A stretch of 64,000 nucleotides of DNA, taken from Aplectana chamaeleonis (lineage: Eukaryota > Nematoda > Chromadorea > Rhabditida > Cosmocercidae). Under the pieces are notes generated by a model. The model made no database searches. It had not been told where the DNA came from and worked only from the letters and a program-made list of their open reading frames with translations. Position numbers and translations under genes: made by a program. Shown here piece after piece: positions 1-12,975 of this stretch; position 1 is the stretch's first letter; each line of letters begins with the position of its first letter. The stretch covers positions 619,001-683,000 of the forward strand of contig JAPDOI010000153.1 of assembly GCA_029168955.1 (NCBI GenBank). Direction: 5' to 3'.

Positions 1-2680
1 AAGATTTCAATGTAAAACACGAACGAAATGCGAGGAAACCTGTTCATTTGCAAGTTAAAACTAGCTGCATTGATTATGGAAAAGAACTCAACCCAAGAAA
101 ACAGTCGAAACCCTAAAAAGATGGACGAAAATTGAAGAAAATAATTTCAAAATTTTCACTTTCCCTCCAAAAGAACAGAATTCCGTTGGCTGCGAGCGGA
201 CGCAAAGCAGTCTATTCATTAGAGCGCGTCTGCTACGCACTAGGGATTTTCTTAGGAGACTAAAGAGCTTTAGAGAACTCCTAATATGTCTCGCTCAATG
301 GAGTTCAGACTTGATTGTTACCCTACGCTCCCAAAATATAAATTCTCTTGCAAAAAAGCTCTTGAATAGAATTTAAGAAAAAAATCGTGTTGTGCCGATT
401 CCCATAAAGCCACATTTGGCCACATCGTTGGGCACAACGGGAATCGGGTTTTGAAGGGAATAACTCTGCGAAGCCAGAGAGTTATGCGAACATTAAGCAA
501 TCATTCTGAAGGCAATTTATGGAGATTTCAAATGTTTTTTCGAATTTCGAAATTTTTTATTTTCTACAGTATTGCGGTGTTGTGTCGTTTTTTTCAGCAC
601 GAAAAAGTGCGAGATGGGAGTGTAAGTACCCGTTAAACTTTTCTCACAAGTGATATAGCGCTGCTGAACGCGCGATTAGAATCACTAATGAAACTATTTT
701 TCTCCCAAAATTTTACGACCCCCCTCCCAAATTTTCATTTTTTTTCCAAAAAAAAGTTACGATCCCCCCGTTGTGGCCGGTCACAACGCTGCTCAACCCT
801 GTGAACAACTGTTGAACGAAACTCTTCACCCGAACTCCGAAATCTTTTGAAAACCTAGCACTCGACCTCAGGTTTGCTTGCGGCAACGATTCGAAGCCCA
901 CGACCACTCACAAAAATTCAAATTCATAAAAGGAATATCTGATACGCAAAACGTTAGAGAAATATAAATTTTCGAATGGCTGATTGCCTCTAGCTGACAC
1001 GTACTCTCGATGAGAACACAAAATAGATGAGATCGGAGCTATAGAGTAGTCGAAAATTTTCAGAACGATAAAATTATAAAGAGGGCTAGTTTTCGACTGA
1101 GTCGCGGTCTCGCAGTGCAATGCAAGACGACACGATACATCTTCCAGCTGACGCTAAATAGCGGGCAGATTGCAAAAAAATGTGGATTGGTCGAGACACA
1201 GGTGCGAGACTGTCGCGCGAAGTAGATCCCACTAGCTTCATCGCGCGCATTGGCTGACAGTGCTGGGCGCGATCTATCGCTGTACTGGGCACGGCGGATT
1301 GAGCCAGTCCTCCCACCGCATCCCGACGCCACGACGCAACTATGCACTGGGCCTAAGTAGCACGCTCGGAAGCAACGATATCAATACCTTATTCATGATA
1401 TCTCGGCGCGTACTCTATATTTCAAAGCCAAATTTTCTCTGTTCCCTCATGTGTTTGTGCGGGGCGAGGATAGAGAAAGTGAGGTAATGAGGGGTTAAGG
1501 AGACGCAGCATGAGGATAGTGAGGGGTTAAGGAGACGCAGCAAGACGCGCAATGAACGGAAATAAATTATACTTCAAAACAGATAGGATCTGGCTTCCTA
1601 CAAAAGGAACAGAGACGATACACCATCACTATTTATGTGAAGATATTGGCAGTTTTCGAGTTTCTGATTCATTCGTATATTTAACTTATGTGGTTTTTCG
1701 AATATGCGGCCAATTCTGGCAGAGGACAATTGAATATTCAGCCACTAAACAAATGTTCAAGTATTCGTAAATACTATGGAATTGATTCAAATATTTGTAT
1801 GAATTTTCCGTATATCCTGTCGAATCCCCTAAAGAGCAGCGTTTCAATTTTATTCCATTCGTTCGAGAAAAATCTGGCGTGCCCCATTTGACCTAGAACA
1901 TTCATTCAATTTTTTTGATAAACGAGATATTCGATAACATCATTCATTCAAAAATTTCAAAGACGGTTTGTTTAAACGTATTCTTACCTTCAGTAAATTT
2001 AGAAAGGTTATCTTCGAGAAACACACATATTCGGGAACATTCAAAAGAATATATCCAAATTATTCGTTTGATCGAGATATTTTAAATTACGATTATCGGA
2101 CAGTTCCTTTGTGACTTTGCCACTTTCACAGTGCACAATATGCCAAAACGTTCTCTGCTCTGTTGCCGGACTTATTCGCACCAGACTTGGTTTTGAACTG
2201 GCCATGCGCGCAACCGCTTTTTCGAAATTTAAGTTCAGAGTGAACGTAGAAATTAGCTCCAAATGGCATTGAAAAGAGCGTAAAAAGTTGGTGTTATCCC
2301 TCAAAAATGGTTTGAAATGGTTCGCTGGTTCTCGAGAAAATTTTAAAAAGCCGCTCGATTTTGGTGTGAAGCTCCTTTTTTCAATTGGCGTCCACGATCT
2401 TGTGGGTACACTTAAAATTGAGCTAGGAAGCTCATTTTTGGATAGGAGGCTGGAAATGGATGCAGGTCGCTCCTATTCCAACTTGAAGTTGATACCTTAA
2501 CTCTGAAGGGTACCTCAAAATCGAGGGTTTACATACTGAATTAGCCGTGGAGCGCGAAAACTGATGGGGCATGTTACGGCTGTGGAAAGCAGAATATGTG
2601 GGTGGATCTGCAGCCAATTAACATAGATAGGTCATTGGGGGTAAGTAATACAGCTGTCAGATTTCGTACTCATGACACTT
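1..2680. other. No gene recognised
   Basis: Only short chance frames are seen. A 29-base direct duplication (GAGGGGTTAAGGAGACGCAG with CA) lies at about 1487-1545. A CpG-rich patch at 1090-1360 is unexplained. Confidence 0.5.
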
Positions 2681-2684
2681 CATC

Positions 2685-2960
2685 GGTCGATAATCAATAA
2701 TATCGATTTTCGCTCATATTGCACAAATTGCGACGAGGAGTGGTAATTGTTGGTGGGTATGGATCTCTTGGTTTGGGAATTTTACTCATCAAACATTATC
2801 GATTAATACCAATCAATAATATCGTGTTTTTGCCTGTTGCACAAACTGTCGCAATGAGTGTTGATTGTTGATGGTCTAAGAACCTTGCTTGGGAAATTCT
2901 CCTCATCATGCAAAAACGAATCTTTATGATCAATAATATCGATTTTTCACCTGTTGCGCG
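2685..2960. repeat. Degenerate tandem repeat, about 120-bp period, 3 units
   Basis: The motif ATCAATAATATCG followed by TTTTT and TGTTGCACAAA recurs at about 2692, 2813 and 2930 with diverged sequence between. Confidence 0.65.
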
Positions 2961-3103
2961 AAATGCGGTGGTGAGTGGTGTTTTTTAAGGTTGTGCGTCA
3001 CAAGTTTCAGAAGTTGTACTCATACGGCGATATCATCTGTTAGATGTTTCATCTCTCCAAAATGGAAATCGTTGAGGGAAATTCATGTCAGAAAGGGAAC
3101 CTT

Positions 3104-3729
3104 TAGGAAAATATGTGAAATTCCCGAAAATTTAGCTTCTTGGCAAAAGTAGCGATTCGGTAATGTCAAAAAAAGTTTCAAAATGTCTTCAAATATCTTA
3201 AAAATGAATTGGCGTAACGTAGCCTGAAGTAGTAAAAAAGCTAGCAAATGAAGTGAAATAACTAAAAATACGATTTAAGAATACGAAACTAACTAGCGAT
3301 AAGTAAAGACAGAGGGATCAGATTTTACAAGCTTCTCCGTTAAACTGATCAACGCAAAATCAAGCGTGCAACGGAAACATGAAGTCATTTTCGAAATCTG
3401 TAATAAGGGAATCAGCATAGGTCAAGCTAGTTGAACACAACGCTCCATTCCATATCGCGCTTGATTTCGCTTCGATAAGTTTAACGGAGAAGCTTGCAAA
3501 ATCTGATTCCTCTCTCTTTACTAATCGTTACTTAGTTTATTATTGACCGCCAAATCGTATTTTTAGTTATTTCACTTCATTTCCTAGCTTTTTTTTACTA
3601 CTTCAGACTATTTTACGCCAAATCATTTCTAGGATATTTCAAGATAATTTTGAAGCTTTTTTTTTTGACAGTACCAAATCGTTACTTTTGCCAGGAAGCT
3701 AAATTTCCAGAAATCCTTGATTTCCTCCA
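3104..3729. repeat. Long inverted repeat, about 250-bp arms
   Basis: The left arm (from AGCTTCTTGGCAAAAGTAGC to GCTTCTCCGTTAAACT) is repeated inverted in the right half (AGTTTAACGGAGAAGCTTGC ... CTTTTGCCAGGAAGCT) with roughly 85-90% match. The central spacer is about 90 bases. Probably a foldback transposon without genes. Confidence 0.8.
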
Positions 3730-4615
3730 ATTACGCTTTACGCGAGATTCCTTCTGATGCGTGATTCGGCTTTGATGAGCGTTTTCCAAATCCATTTACA
3801 ACAATTTCACCACATTCTAGTGATTACGTTGTCTGCATATTAATACCAACAAGGGCCAAGTCAGCCATTTTGAACCATCTAAAAAATTTATTCGAAAGCC
3901 GGATCCAATAAAACAAATTGCACCGCTTTTTACACAAATTTATAATTTGTCAACGGCACAAAATTCTCACAGAAGTCTAGAAGTTTTTCTTCCCAAAGTA
4001 TTCCATGTTTAATGCCCGATATCGTGAGATCTTTATCACCGGTGAGGCTGCTTCCCTACTCCCTAGTCTGTTCAGAGCTTCAGCCGCTTACCTCTGCTGG
4101 AGAAAGACGGTGTGTGAATGTAACAAAACGCTCTTCATTTCTTTTATACCCTACCTTTTATCAGTTGGGTATCATCAATTTTAAAATTTTGTGGCTTGCG
4201 GCGAGCCAATATCCGCGCTGCGTGTGCGTCGCACCCAGCATGGTTCGCCGCTGGCCGACACTCTCCAAATGTGGGGCGCCGGCCGTCGTTCTCGGCATAG
4301 AGGTTCGCCGGCCATCGCTCTGAGTACCGTGAGAACCGTGAAGTTGCTTACCGTGAGAATTTTGTGCCGTTGGCAATTTATAATCGTCTGCATTTTACTA
4401 CAAGCCAATGCCTTAATCTTTTTTTGCGAGCCCATCTTTCAAAAATCCTTTTGTAAAGTTTAGACTAATTCGCCTTACATTTCGAAAGTGCAGGCCATCG
4501 CACAACTTACCAACCAGCAAGTAACTGTAGAACATGAAATTCTAACACTGAAAATGGGGTGAAGCTGTCTCCAATTCTTTCACCTAATATGGAGACTTGC
4601 ATTTTATGATTCGCA

Positions 4616-4951
4616 AGGCGCTATTCATACTACTCAACGCCAGCGCGGCACGCGCTGGCGTGGCGTTTGTGTATGGATGGCTTGACGCCCCGCCCGCGCG
4701 TCACGCTCCGCCATGGCGTCGCCGCTGCAGTATTCATACTGCTACCTGGAACGCCTTGGCGTTTTCATCCAATGATATTATTTATCGATCGTCTCATTCA
4801 TTCCAGCTTCACCGCTCCGCCATGAAGTCGCCGCTGGAGTATTCATAGTCTCCGCAAGCGCGGCACGCGCGTAGAAAGTATTCATACACAAATGCCACGC
4901 CAGAGCGGCACGCGCGTGCCGCGCTGGCGTTCAGTAGTATGAATAGCGCCT
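4616..4951. repeat. GC-rich foldback element, about 60-bp arms
   Basis: AGGCGCTATTCATACTACT followed by AACGCCAGCGCGGCACGCG at the left is mirrored at the right end. The interior repeats parts of the arm (GTATTCATA blocks), as in compound foldbacks. Confidence 0.75.
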
Positions 4952-5217
4952 AAGGTGAATGCAAAAAAATTCCCTGATCTTTCCAATGAGTTAGAACCCC
5001 TGGGTAGGTGGAAACTGAAAGTGGGTGTGTTTTTTCAATTCCTCCACCATCGAAACTAGCTCCGGATTTTTCTCTTTCCAGCAGTGTTCAGAAAATCTTT
5101 AAATTTAGGATTATTTGCTAACCCGATTACTCGGCCTCCTGGAAGAGCTGAATTGACGATTTAGAGCTGAAATGACAAAGAAATTCTGAAGTGCGCGCCA
5201 GAATAACATAAAAAGCT

Positions 5218-5545
5218 GTACTCTCACCCCATCTCTTTACTCTCAGAGTAACGGTTTGTTGTGGCAACGAAATCTCTTGTGAGCCCGCCCTTTAAAATCT
5301 CCTCCTCCCTGTTGCTCCGTTCTCTCCTTCGAATCCTAACTAATACAGTTTTGCACGACATATTCTTCCATCCTCAATTGTCCCCACTATTTACCGGTCA
5401 CAACCATCGAGAACTCTATCATTCTACCGAACAGGCCAGAATGTGCCAGGCCAAAATCAGGCATTTAATGCGCTTTTGCCGCTGCTTCGTAATTTTGGTA
5501 ATATTTGGAGGCCTACGCACTGTTTGGGAGGGAAATTTCAAAACA
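5218..5545. mobile_element. TTAA-type MITE, subfamily B, old inverted remnant
   Basis: Reading the other strand, the stretch resembles the interior of subfamily B (CTCTCACCCCATC, GTTGCTCCGTTCTCTCCTTC, ACCGGTCACAACCA). The terminal motifs are gone. Confidence 0.55.
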
Positions 5546-6029
5546 CAATTCATCGTTGAAAGGGCTTTTGAGCGATAATGAGAACATCCTGTGAGTCAAC
5601 TGTTGTAAATACTTTATGTCTTTTCGAAAATACGGGAACCGTTTGAATTCTTTATGTCAATTTCTCCATCTATAGCGCAGGAGGGATTATTACTATCACA
5701 TGTTCTGATCTTTTTCAGAAGCGCGAATTCAGTAATGGTTTGTACACCGTCGAATATAACACCAAGAGAAGGATATACGCCAAAACCTGCGGCATTTGCT
5801 GTGATTAGGTCTCAAATCGCCTAAAATCATCGAAGTCCGCGGTTATTTTTATGTCAATGCTGTTGTTCTTTATACGTCGATGAGTGAGATAAAAAATTTT
5901 GAGCATTCGTCGTTTTTTATTACATTGTGGAGTTCTACTACATGAATAGAGGCTCCGAATGTTGCCGTAGGAATAAAAGGCTCGGAGCCGACGTCGGCGG
6001 TAGTAGCAGAAACACCTGAAAAGCAGGGC

Positions 6030-6345
6030 ACAGAAGGCGGTTACAGGGGCTCTTTAAAATAGCTGGAACAGGGGCTGCGAAGGCGGTTGCAGGGGCACCT
6101 TAAAAGGGCTGGAGCAGAGGCACCGAACGCGGCTGCAGGGGCACTTTAAAAGAGCCGGAGCAGGGGCAATGAACACGGCTGCAAGGGGGCTTTGAAAGGG
6201 CCGGAGCAGAGGCGCCGAAGGCGGTTGCAGGGGCACCTTAAAAGGGCTGGAGCAGAGGCACCAAAGGCAGCAGCAGGGGCGTCTTAAAAGTGCCGGAGCA
6301 GGGGCACCGAACGCGGCTGCAGGGGCATTGAAGGCAGCAGCAGGG
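6030..6345. repeat. 45-bp GC-rich minisatellite
   Basis: Seven or so diverged units of GGGGCACCTTAAAAGGGCTG with GAGCAGAGGCACCGAACGCG. The - strand reads as a proline/alanine/leucine 15-residue repeat, which I take as a by-product. Confidence 0.8.
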
Positions 6346-6500
6346 TGAACGACTCCGCCCACTTTGGCTGGCGGAGCCCACGTCCTCGACCGCTCCGACG
6401 GCCGTCGGACGGGGTTCCGATCCCCAGTTTGCCTGAGTACCAGGAAGCCACTTTGGCACGCCCCTTTTACGATCTTTCGAGCTCAGCAGCGGCGAAATGT

Positions 6501-6772
6501 GCGATGGTTTCCGACCAAATACCCCGTTCTTCCCTTCATTCTCAGACTCTCTTTATTCAGGTCGGTTCGCATACATTGGTTGCAAATGACGGAAGTTACG
6601 AGCCTCGGACAGCTCGTCCACCATGCATCCGTAACACGATTTTCGAAGCCCAAAACTTCGTTCCTGGGGGGTCTTGTACGATTCCAGAGACATCATTGGA
6701 ATCAGCGTGAGACAGCTTTCAAGATAGGCGAAAAAACAGAAAAACGATTCTTAGGTTGAACTGTGCCTTTAA
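6501..6772. mobile_element. TTAA-type MITE, subfamily A, truncated
   Basis: The sequence from GCGATGGTTTCCGACC to the degraded end CTGTGCCTTTAA matches about half of the subfamily A interior. The left end is missing next to a GC-rich repeat. Confidence 0.7.
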
Positions 6773-7593
6773 AGAGGGTGTAGCGTACGAAGTTTGGTCA
6801 TTCGGCTCCTGACAATACGCCAACAGCGTATTGGTGGAACCTACTGCTCCGCGTCTGCAACATCTTAGTAGCTGCGAATTCCAGACTCAATGAGCCTCTT
6901 CCAGTAGGTACTCGACCAGCTTTTTCTGAAGATTTCTGATTCAACACCTCTAATAAATGGTTTATGCGGAATTTTCGCCCTCTTACCAGGGTAGCTCAAA
7001 AATAACGAATGTTTCGAAATATATACTCACATGAAGTATGCGCTCAGTAATCAGCCTTAGAGGGATGGCAATATCTTGAAGAACGTCATAACATACTCAC
7101 ACAACTGGAGGTTCCGACTCGGCCACGATAGGCTATCGATTCTACTTCAGAGAGCTGTGAACGACGATGCGACCCCGTTCTTTCTGGGCCTCACGTGGCC
7201 TAATCGTCGTCAAAGTGAGAAGCACGTGCCGCAACACATAGAAGTTCCACTCGGCCACCACACGCTTTCGATTCGACTACGATGCAGTTTGGAAGACGAA
7301 CGAGCCACAATGCCCATGATTGAGCACGTTGACCGATTGCTCCTGAATTGATCAGGCGCCTATCAGCCGCACAGCACGTGGGGGCCTCATCCTGTGGAGC
7401 GCAGCCGGCCTTTCGAGGCAGCTTCTCGAAGGTAACTACGAGTCACTTTCTGGACGACATTTCACCGTTGAGGGGGTCTACCCCACGGTCGTCAGCGAGG
7501 GAAGCTCCCTCGCTGACGATGATGTACTTGTCGCGGACTGCGGATGGGGGTGACTCCCCGCTGCAGGTCATGACTTGAATCACCGTCTCCTTT

Positions 7594-7784
7594 CTCAGTA
7601 GCACGTGCTGCTCCGGGGAGCATCCTATCGAAGGGTGGAGCCCCCGCCCCTAGCGCCACGTTTTTCTATAGTAGGACGACGTGCTGCTGCGGGAGAAACG
7701 GGGGTGCGGCAAGAAATTTGCCTCTGCGTCACTTAGCCACTTCGAACAGGCCACGTGCTCCCCGGAGCAGCTCGTGCTACTGAG
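7594..7784. repeat. Foldback element, 29-bp arms
   Basis: CTCAGTAGCACGTGCTGCTC with CGGGGAGCA and its inverse TGCTCCCCGGAGCAGCTCGT with GCTACTGAG pair with a single mismatch, loop about 130 bases. Confidence 0.7.
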
Positions 7785-8661
7785 GAAGTTCCTTTCAACT
7801 CGTTGAGTCCTATCGTGGCCGAACCGCACCTTCCCACTATCTGAGTACCCACATTTCAGGAGGAAGCCAATAAGGGCGGAGGCCAGATAGTACGCCGCGC
7901 GCGGCGGGGAGCATGCGTTTATCAGATCATTTCCCTTTAACGAGATGTTTTTAAACTCGCCTATCATTCATATCCTATTGTTAGTGCAGGAAGTTAATAG
8001 GAATGAGGCTCATAGAAGCGAACGTCTACCGATAACATGAGAACAATTTCCTTTACCGCCTGATTTCAAGGAGTCTGTTAGGTTCTAATTTAAATAGCAG
8101 ATAATTTTCTATTTTTGGGTTGCATATGATAAGATGAAGTGTCTTAGTATCCAAAGAAGGTCGTTGAATTGGAATGCAATCACGTTATTTGTGTTGACCC
8201 CACGATACAGCTATGAATCAACGATGGTACGCCGTGACGTAGCACGCGTCGCATGTCCTCCTCAGAACTTCGTTCCGGCCTTCCCGATGCAAAAAAACTG
8301 CATTTCGGGCCACCCGGACACTCATAATCGGCGCCAGATCCCGTTCCGGGCGACCCGCTAACCCCTCGACTGTTACCAGCCACCCGGATGACGAAAATTG
8401 CCTTCCCAGTCCAGCGAATTTGCGTGTGAATGTACGTTATGGACAACTAATCTACAATGTACAAATTTTCTCGCGACCCGATTCACCATTTCGGGCGACC
8501 CGGACGAGCAGCGACGGGTCGCCCGGTACCAGGTTCTGAGTCGCCGACGTGGCACGCGTCGCGTGTCCTCGCCGACACAGCACGCGTTGCGTGTCCTCGT
8601 TGCCAGGAGTCGAATAGACAAACTCCGTAAGTGACACTAGGAAAGAGGAAGCCTTTCTCAC

Positions 8662-8775
8662 CCGATCAGACTCTTCGTCAGGCGTTCCTCCAATTTCTGC
8701 TTCGTCACTCGCATGCCCATTACTCTCCATCTCATCCTCTCCAGCAGAGCCGTTTACAGCCGGCATGCACGTTTT
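8662..8775 (-). CDS. Candidate first coding exon of an unrecognised gene
   Basis: On the - strand an AG acceptor (ACTTCTAG) is followed nine bases later by an ATG at 8766 and 35 codons of acidic, Ser/Glu-rich sequence (MPAVNGSAGEDEMESNGHAS) up to the donor GATCGG|GTGAGA. This fits an SL-trans-spliced first exon of a nuclear-type protein. I could not identify the next exon. Confidence 0.35.
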
Positions 8776-8779
8776 CTAG

Positions 8780-10220
8780 AAGTTTTAAAGATTAGCTGCA
8801 AGGTGCGTCATGAAACTTACAAGAGACTCGAAACTATGATAAGGACTCTAAAACGCTCGAAAATGATGGGATATACCGAGTGGAACAAATCTGAGCAGAA
8901 AATGGCGCCAACCACAACCTTTCAAGACACAATCTGCCTTCAACATGTTTAAACACCTTTGGACTTGTTCGGGTCACTGGTTCAATTTTCGCTACATGAA
9001 AGTGTCCTTGCCTCGATTAAGAAACCGTGAAACTTCAACAAAACAAGAATTCTGCTGAAGATACGGCACCAGATAAGCGAGAAAGACCGATTTTCAAAAA
9101 AACGGAAACCTTCCTATAAATTTTCCCCCAGATCCTACGCTTATGTAGCGCTTGTTCTCATCAATATGAGAACATTCCCCTAGTGTCAAAGATTACGACG
9201 GTCTAAAGGCTTTACGGCAAAAAAAAGGATGAGAGGATATAGTTACTTAGAGTTGCAAATGCGAAATCAAAACCGCGACAATTGAATCGCGGCGTCAAAT
9301 ACGTTGTATAGTCCTCTTAACTGCACACTTTATGCGCTAACTGCCGCCTAAACTTCTCTATTTTCGCATTAGAGCGCATTTTCCAACAATGCTTTTTCGG
9401 CTCCTCGATTCTTCTGCTGCCTTTCGCTTTCGCTGATGCACCCCGAGGGTTCATATGAATGGGATAAATTTGAGTTGTCATTAACATTACCTTTTGTACC
9501 CAGCAGGGATAAGCCTTTAAGGAGAATAGTTTTCGGTAATGTTAATCGTTGATTTTCGAAAAAGAACCGCGTTAACCCGATAATTCGTTAACACGTTAAT
9601 TTTGCATTCCCCTAAAAATAAAACATTACCTGACCACAGAAAAAATCAGTAAATCATCGGAAGTACCATATCAATCAGTGCCATAATTCCACTACAATTA
9701 ACGAAGCAAATTAACGTGATTTAAAAACTTTTCGTTAAGCGTTATACCCTGTCCCAAACGAAATGGCAAGCGAAGGGTCTCTGACATTTCAGGATTACGG
9801 TAAAATTTCGCCTACGCAAATTCAGCAGCGTGTCTCACCGTATTCCAGAAACGGAATTCAACATGTTTTCCACGTTTCCTTATCTTTTTCTCACATACTT
9901 CATTATTCTTTTGCGTTCTTCCCGCTTGAAATGCTCGTGATGTTTACTATCGATGCAGATACTCTTCTTTAAGTTTAAGTTAGTTTTTCAGAACGTGAGA
10001 ACGTGAAAAACTCGTTCAACCCTGTTTTCGGATTACGGTAAGACATTCTGCGTGATTTGCGTGCGCGTTTTCATACCGTATCTCAGGCACTCGAGCTCAG
10101 GCACGATTCGACGACCGTGCCGGGAAGCACCCCGGACGGGGTGAGTCGCTCGCACAGCGCGTTCGCAAATTCCAAGGTCGACGGAGCGATGCCTGCATGG
10201 GTAGCGCCTGGAGTGCGGAC
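8780..10220. other. No gene recognised
   Basis: AT-rich unique DNA without convincing exons. It lies upstream (for the - strand) of the candidate exon at 8662-8775 and would hold its promoter if that exon is real. Confidence 0.4.
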
Positions 10221-10660
10221 CGAATATTCGAGTTCGAATAATTATTCGAACTTTTCGAACGAATTTTTATTCGAACATTCGAATATTCGAAAAGTGTGAA
10301 TATTCGAACATTATTCGAATTCGACTATTCGCAAAAGGTGAAAATTCGAACATTATTCAAATTCGACTATTCGCAAAAGGTGAATATTCGAATATTATTC
10401 GAATTCGACTATTCGGAAAAGGTGAATATTCGAATATTATTCGAATTCGACTATTCGGAAAAGGTGAATATTCGAATATTATTCGAATTCGACTATTCGC
10501 AAAAGGTGAATATTCGAACATTATTCAAATTCGACTATTCGCATAGGTGAATATTCGAATATTATTCGAATTCGACTATTCGCAAAAGGTGAATATTCGA
10601 ACATTATTCAAATTCGATTATTCGCAGAGGTGAATATTCGAACGTTATTCGAATCTGAAT
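10221..10660. repeat. 42-bp tandem array, TTCGAA-rich
   Basis: About eight units of GTGAATATTCGAACATTATT with CGAATTCGACTATTCGCAAAAG. Because 42 is a multiple of 3, one frame stays open (NIRTLFEFDYSQKV repeats), which is not evidence of a gene. Confidence 0.93.
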
Positions 10661-11279
10661 ACCCGAGCTGATTTAACAAAAAATATGAAAATCAGCTCTA
10701 ATGTATGAAGGAATCGACATACCTTTCAAGACTGAATTCATTTCCTTCACTACTCCATTGTTCCAATTTTCCGAACGCAAGAGCTAATTTTTTTCCTCAC
10801 ACCGTCTGATGAGGCTACTAGGGCGGTTCTAACAGAGGGAGTTAGGTACATGGCAATCGCACTTGGCCACGCACATTTTTTCATGCCGTTGCGCAATGAT
10901 AACACCAACCATAGCTTCGTTAGGTGGAGCCATGTACTCCTCCAACCTTCACCTCTGGGCAGGTGAAGGGGAAACATCATTGGAAAAACCGGTGACAAGC
11001 GGTGAAACGCCTCGAAAAAGAATGAAAGTGACCCACCACTCATGCAAGTCATTCTCAAGATTGGGTGGGTGTCACTGCCGGTTTTTCGTCCATAACTTTT
11101 TTTGTGCTTGGAGATAGAATTCTGCGTCAACTTGTGCTTCCAGTTTGGAAAAATATTTTCTCGATTCTTCAGCCTAATTCATTTTACGAAACACCGGTTT
11201 TTCGCCTATAACTCTTTAACCTGGTGAAGGTTGTTTTTGAAATCTACGTAAAATTCTGCGTCGAATGATATATCGGGTT

Positions 11280-11456
11280 CCTAACTTTGCTCGCTCCATA
11301 AGCCAGCCAGGTCGGTGGAGCCGAGCCCCGTTGTTGGCTCCAGCAGAACTCTGCGCCTCTCATTTAAACCATACAGGCGAAAGCACCCTATGGAGATAAC
11401 TATGGAGCTCGGCTCCACCGATCTGGCTGGCTTATGGGGCAAGCAAAGTTAGTTAG
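11280..11456. repeat. Foldback element, about 47-bp arms
   Basis: CTAACTTTGCTCGCTCCATA and following bases through GGTGGAGCCGAGC are mirrored by GCTCGGCTCCACC ... GCAAAGTTAG. It lies between two TTCGAA-rich arrays. Confidence 0.78.
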
Positions 11457-11669
11457 GCACCTCGAATAAGCTCCTTAGGCTAAGCTAGAGCGGAAAAGTT
11501 GATTTTGTAGCATTCTTTGCGTTGTAGTCCGTACAGGTTTAGAGATGAGTCGTGCCTCATTAATTTCAATTGTAGGAGGAAATAAAGCTCTAGAAGAAGA
11601 ATTCAACTTGTTTTTGCCGCTCACTTCGTAGTTGTGCGATATTGCTATGGATGCTTAAATTATCCGTCA

Positions 11670-11991
11670 TTCGAATATTCGAATTTCGAATATTCGTTCG
11701 TTCGAAATAAAAAATGAACGAATTTATTCGAAATTCGTTCGTTCGGAATGGGAAATGAACGAATTTATTCGAAATTCGTTCGTTCGAAATAAAAAATGAA
11801 CGAATTTATTCGAAATTTGTTCGTTCGGAATAAAACATGAACGAATTTATTCGAAATTCGTTCGTTCGAAATAAAAAATGAACGAATGTATTCGAAATTC
11901 GTTCGTTCGAAATAAAAAATGAACGAATTTATTCGAAATTCGTTCGTTCGAAATAAAAAATGAACGAATTTATTCGAAATTCGTTCGTTCG
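11670..11991. repeat. 41-bp tandem array, TTCGAA-rich
   Basis: About eight units of ATGAACGAATTTATTCGAAA with TTCGTTCGTTCGAAATAAAAA. Each unit is itself a dyad. It starts about 1 kb after the 42-bp array with which it shares the motif TTCGAATATTCG. Confidence 0.93.
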
Positions 11992-12975
11992 GTCTCTTTC
12001 CAAAAAGTCCTCACTCTAGTAGCGCCGTCATCAACCCTGCACCAAACGGAGCGGCCCCGCATTGAGGAAGATATCGCCGACGCCACAGTGAACGGGGTGA
12101 CCCCTCCTCAAATAAATGTTCGTGACGTCATCAACCCTACCACCTGTACAGGAAATGCCTACCTTTGACCTATTTTGAAATCCTCGATGACCGATTACGT
12201 CTATTACGTATACCTTCGCTCGTCCTTACCCTTCGTATTGATTTTTGCCATTTCCCGCGTATAAGTTACTGGTTTTCTGTGGATACAATTTATTTATTTC
12301 AGAAAAATTCAACAATCTTGCAATCGAAGGAATATTCTTACTCTCGAGCTAACGAGTTCCTCAAAAAAATCTCAAATCGAAAACGAAGCGTACTGAACAC
12401 TTACTTACACAGTAATGAAGAAACTGTACGAACTGCTACATATCATGCAGCAAAATAGAGACTTCGCAATCAAAACTGCAGTTCTGGGACTGCGACAAAA
12501 AGGAAGGGGGGGGGGGCTGAATAAAAAATGTCTCGTCAAAGGGAATTAAATAAATATTAAGCTGGTTACCTAGCAAGACTTTCAACGCAAAAGATGACTA
12601 AAAAATCGTTATCGTGGCGAAATAGCAAACTAATAGAAACTGGAATTTGAAAAAACCATTAGAAGGAAGCCCAGACAAAAGAACATTGTTCACAGAATGG
12701 ACTGACAACCGTGAAAGTAATTTTGTCCTGAGAAAAGACAACTATAAACAGAATAGAGATAGTAAGTGAACAAAAGAGCTGTAATAATGTGATAACATCA
12801 CGACAATATCAAATATCATACGCAGAAGAAAATCTGAGTATCGAAATAGCTCCCTTCGCCAGATGACTCTGGAATGTTCATATATTTTCGCAAAACATTA
12901 CCCAGTATACATACAAAACTGGATAGTAGGAAAAAACTAACAATGCTACATATTTGCGGACCCCGAAGTACTTAC

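Noticed and set aside
2041..2304. 87-codon - strand frame with a protein-like middle (TFWHIVHCESGKVTKEL)
   Set aside because: No matching splice sites in the right phase and no recognised family; could be a decayed exon but cannot be supported.
6054..6362. Pro/Leu/Ala-rich 102-codon - strand frame
   Set aside because: It is the 45-bp minisatellite read in one frame.
7490..7520. Short perfect hairpin (GTCAGCGAGGGA / TCCCTCGCTGAC)
   Set aside because: It resembles a bacterial terminator only in form; there is no T run and the DNA is eukaryotic.
10296..10550. 84-codon frame with 14-residue repeats
   Set aside because: It is the 42-bp array read in one frame; the array extends beyond it and has no gene signals.
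10750..11130. 126-codon - strand frame
   Set aside because: No recognised motif or splice signals; it lies between two arrays and is probably chance.
12318..12458. Possible exon after TTATTTCAG ending in TAG
   Set aside because: AT-rich, no partner exon and no recognisable peptide; too weak to annotate.
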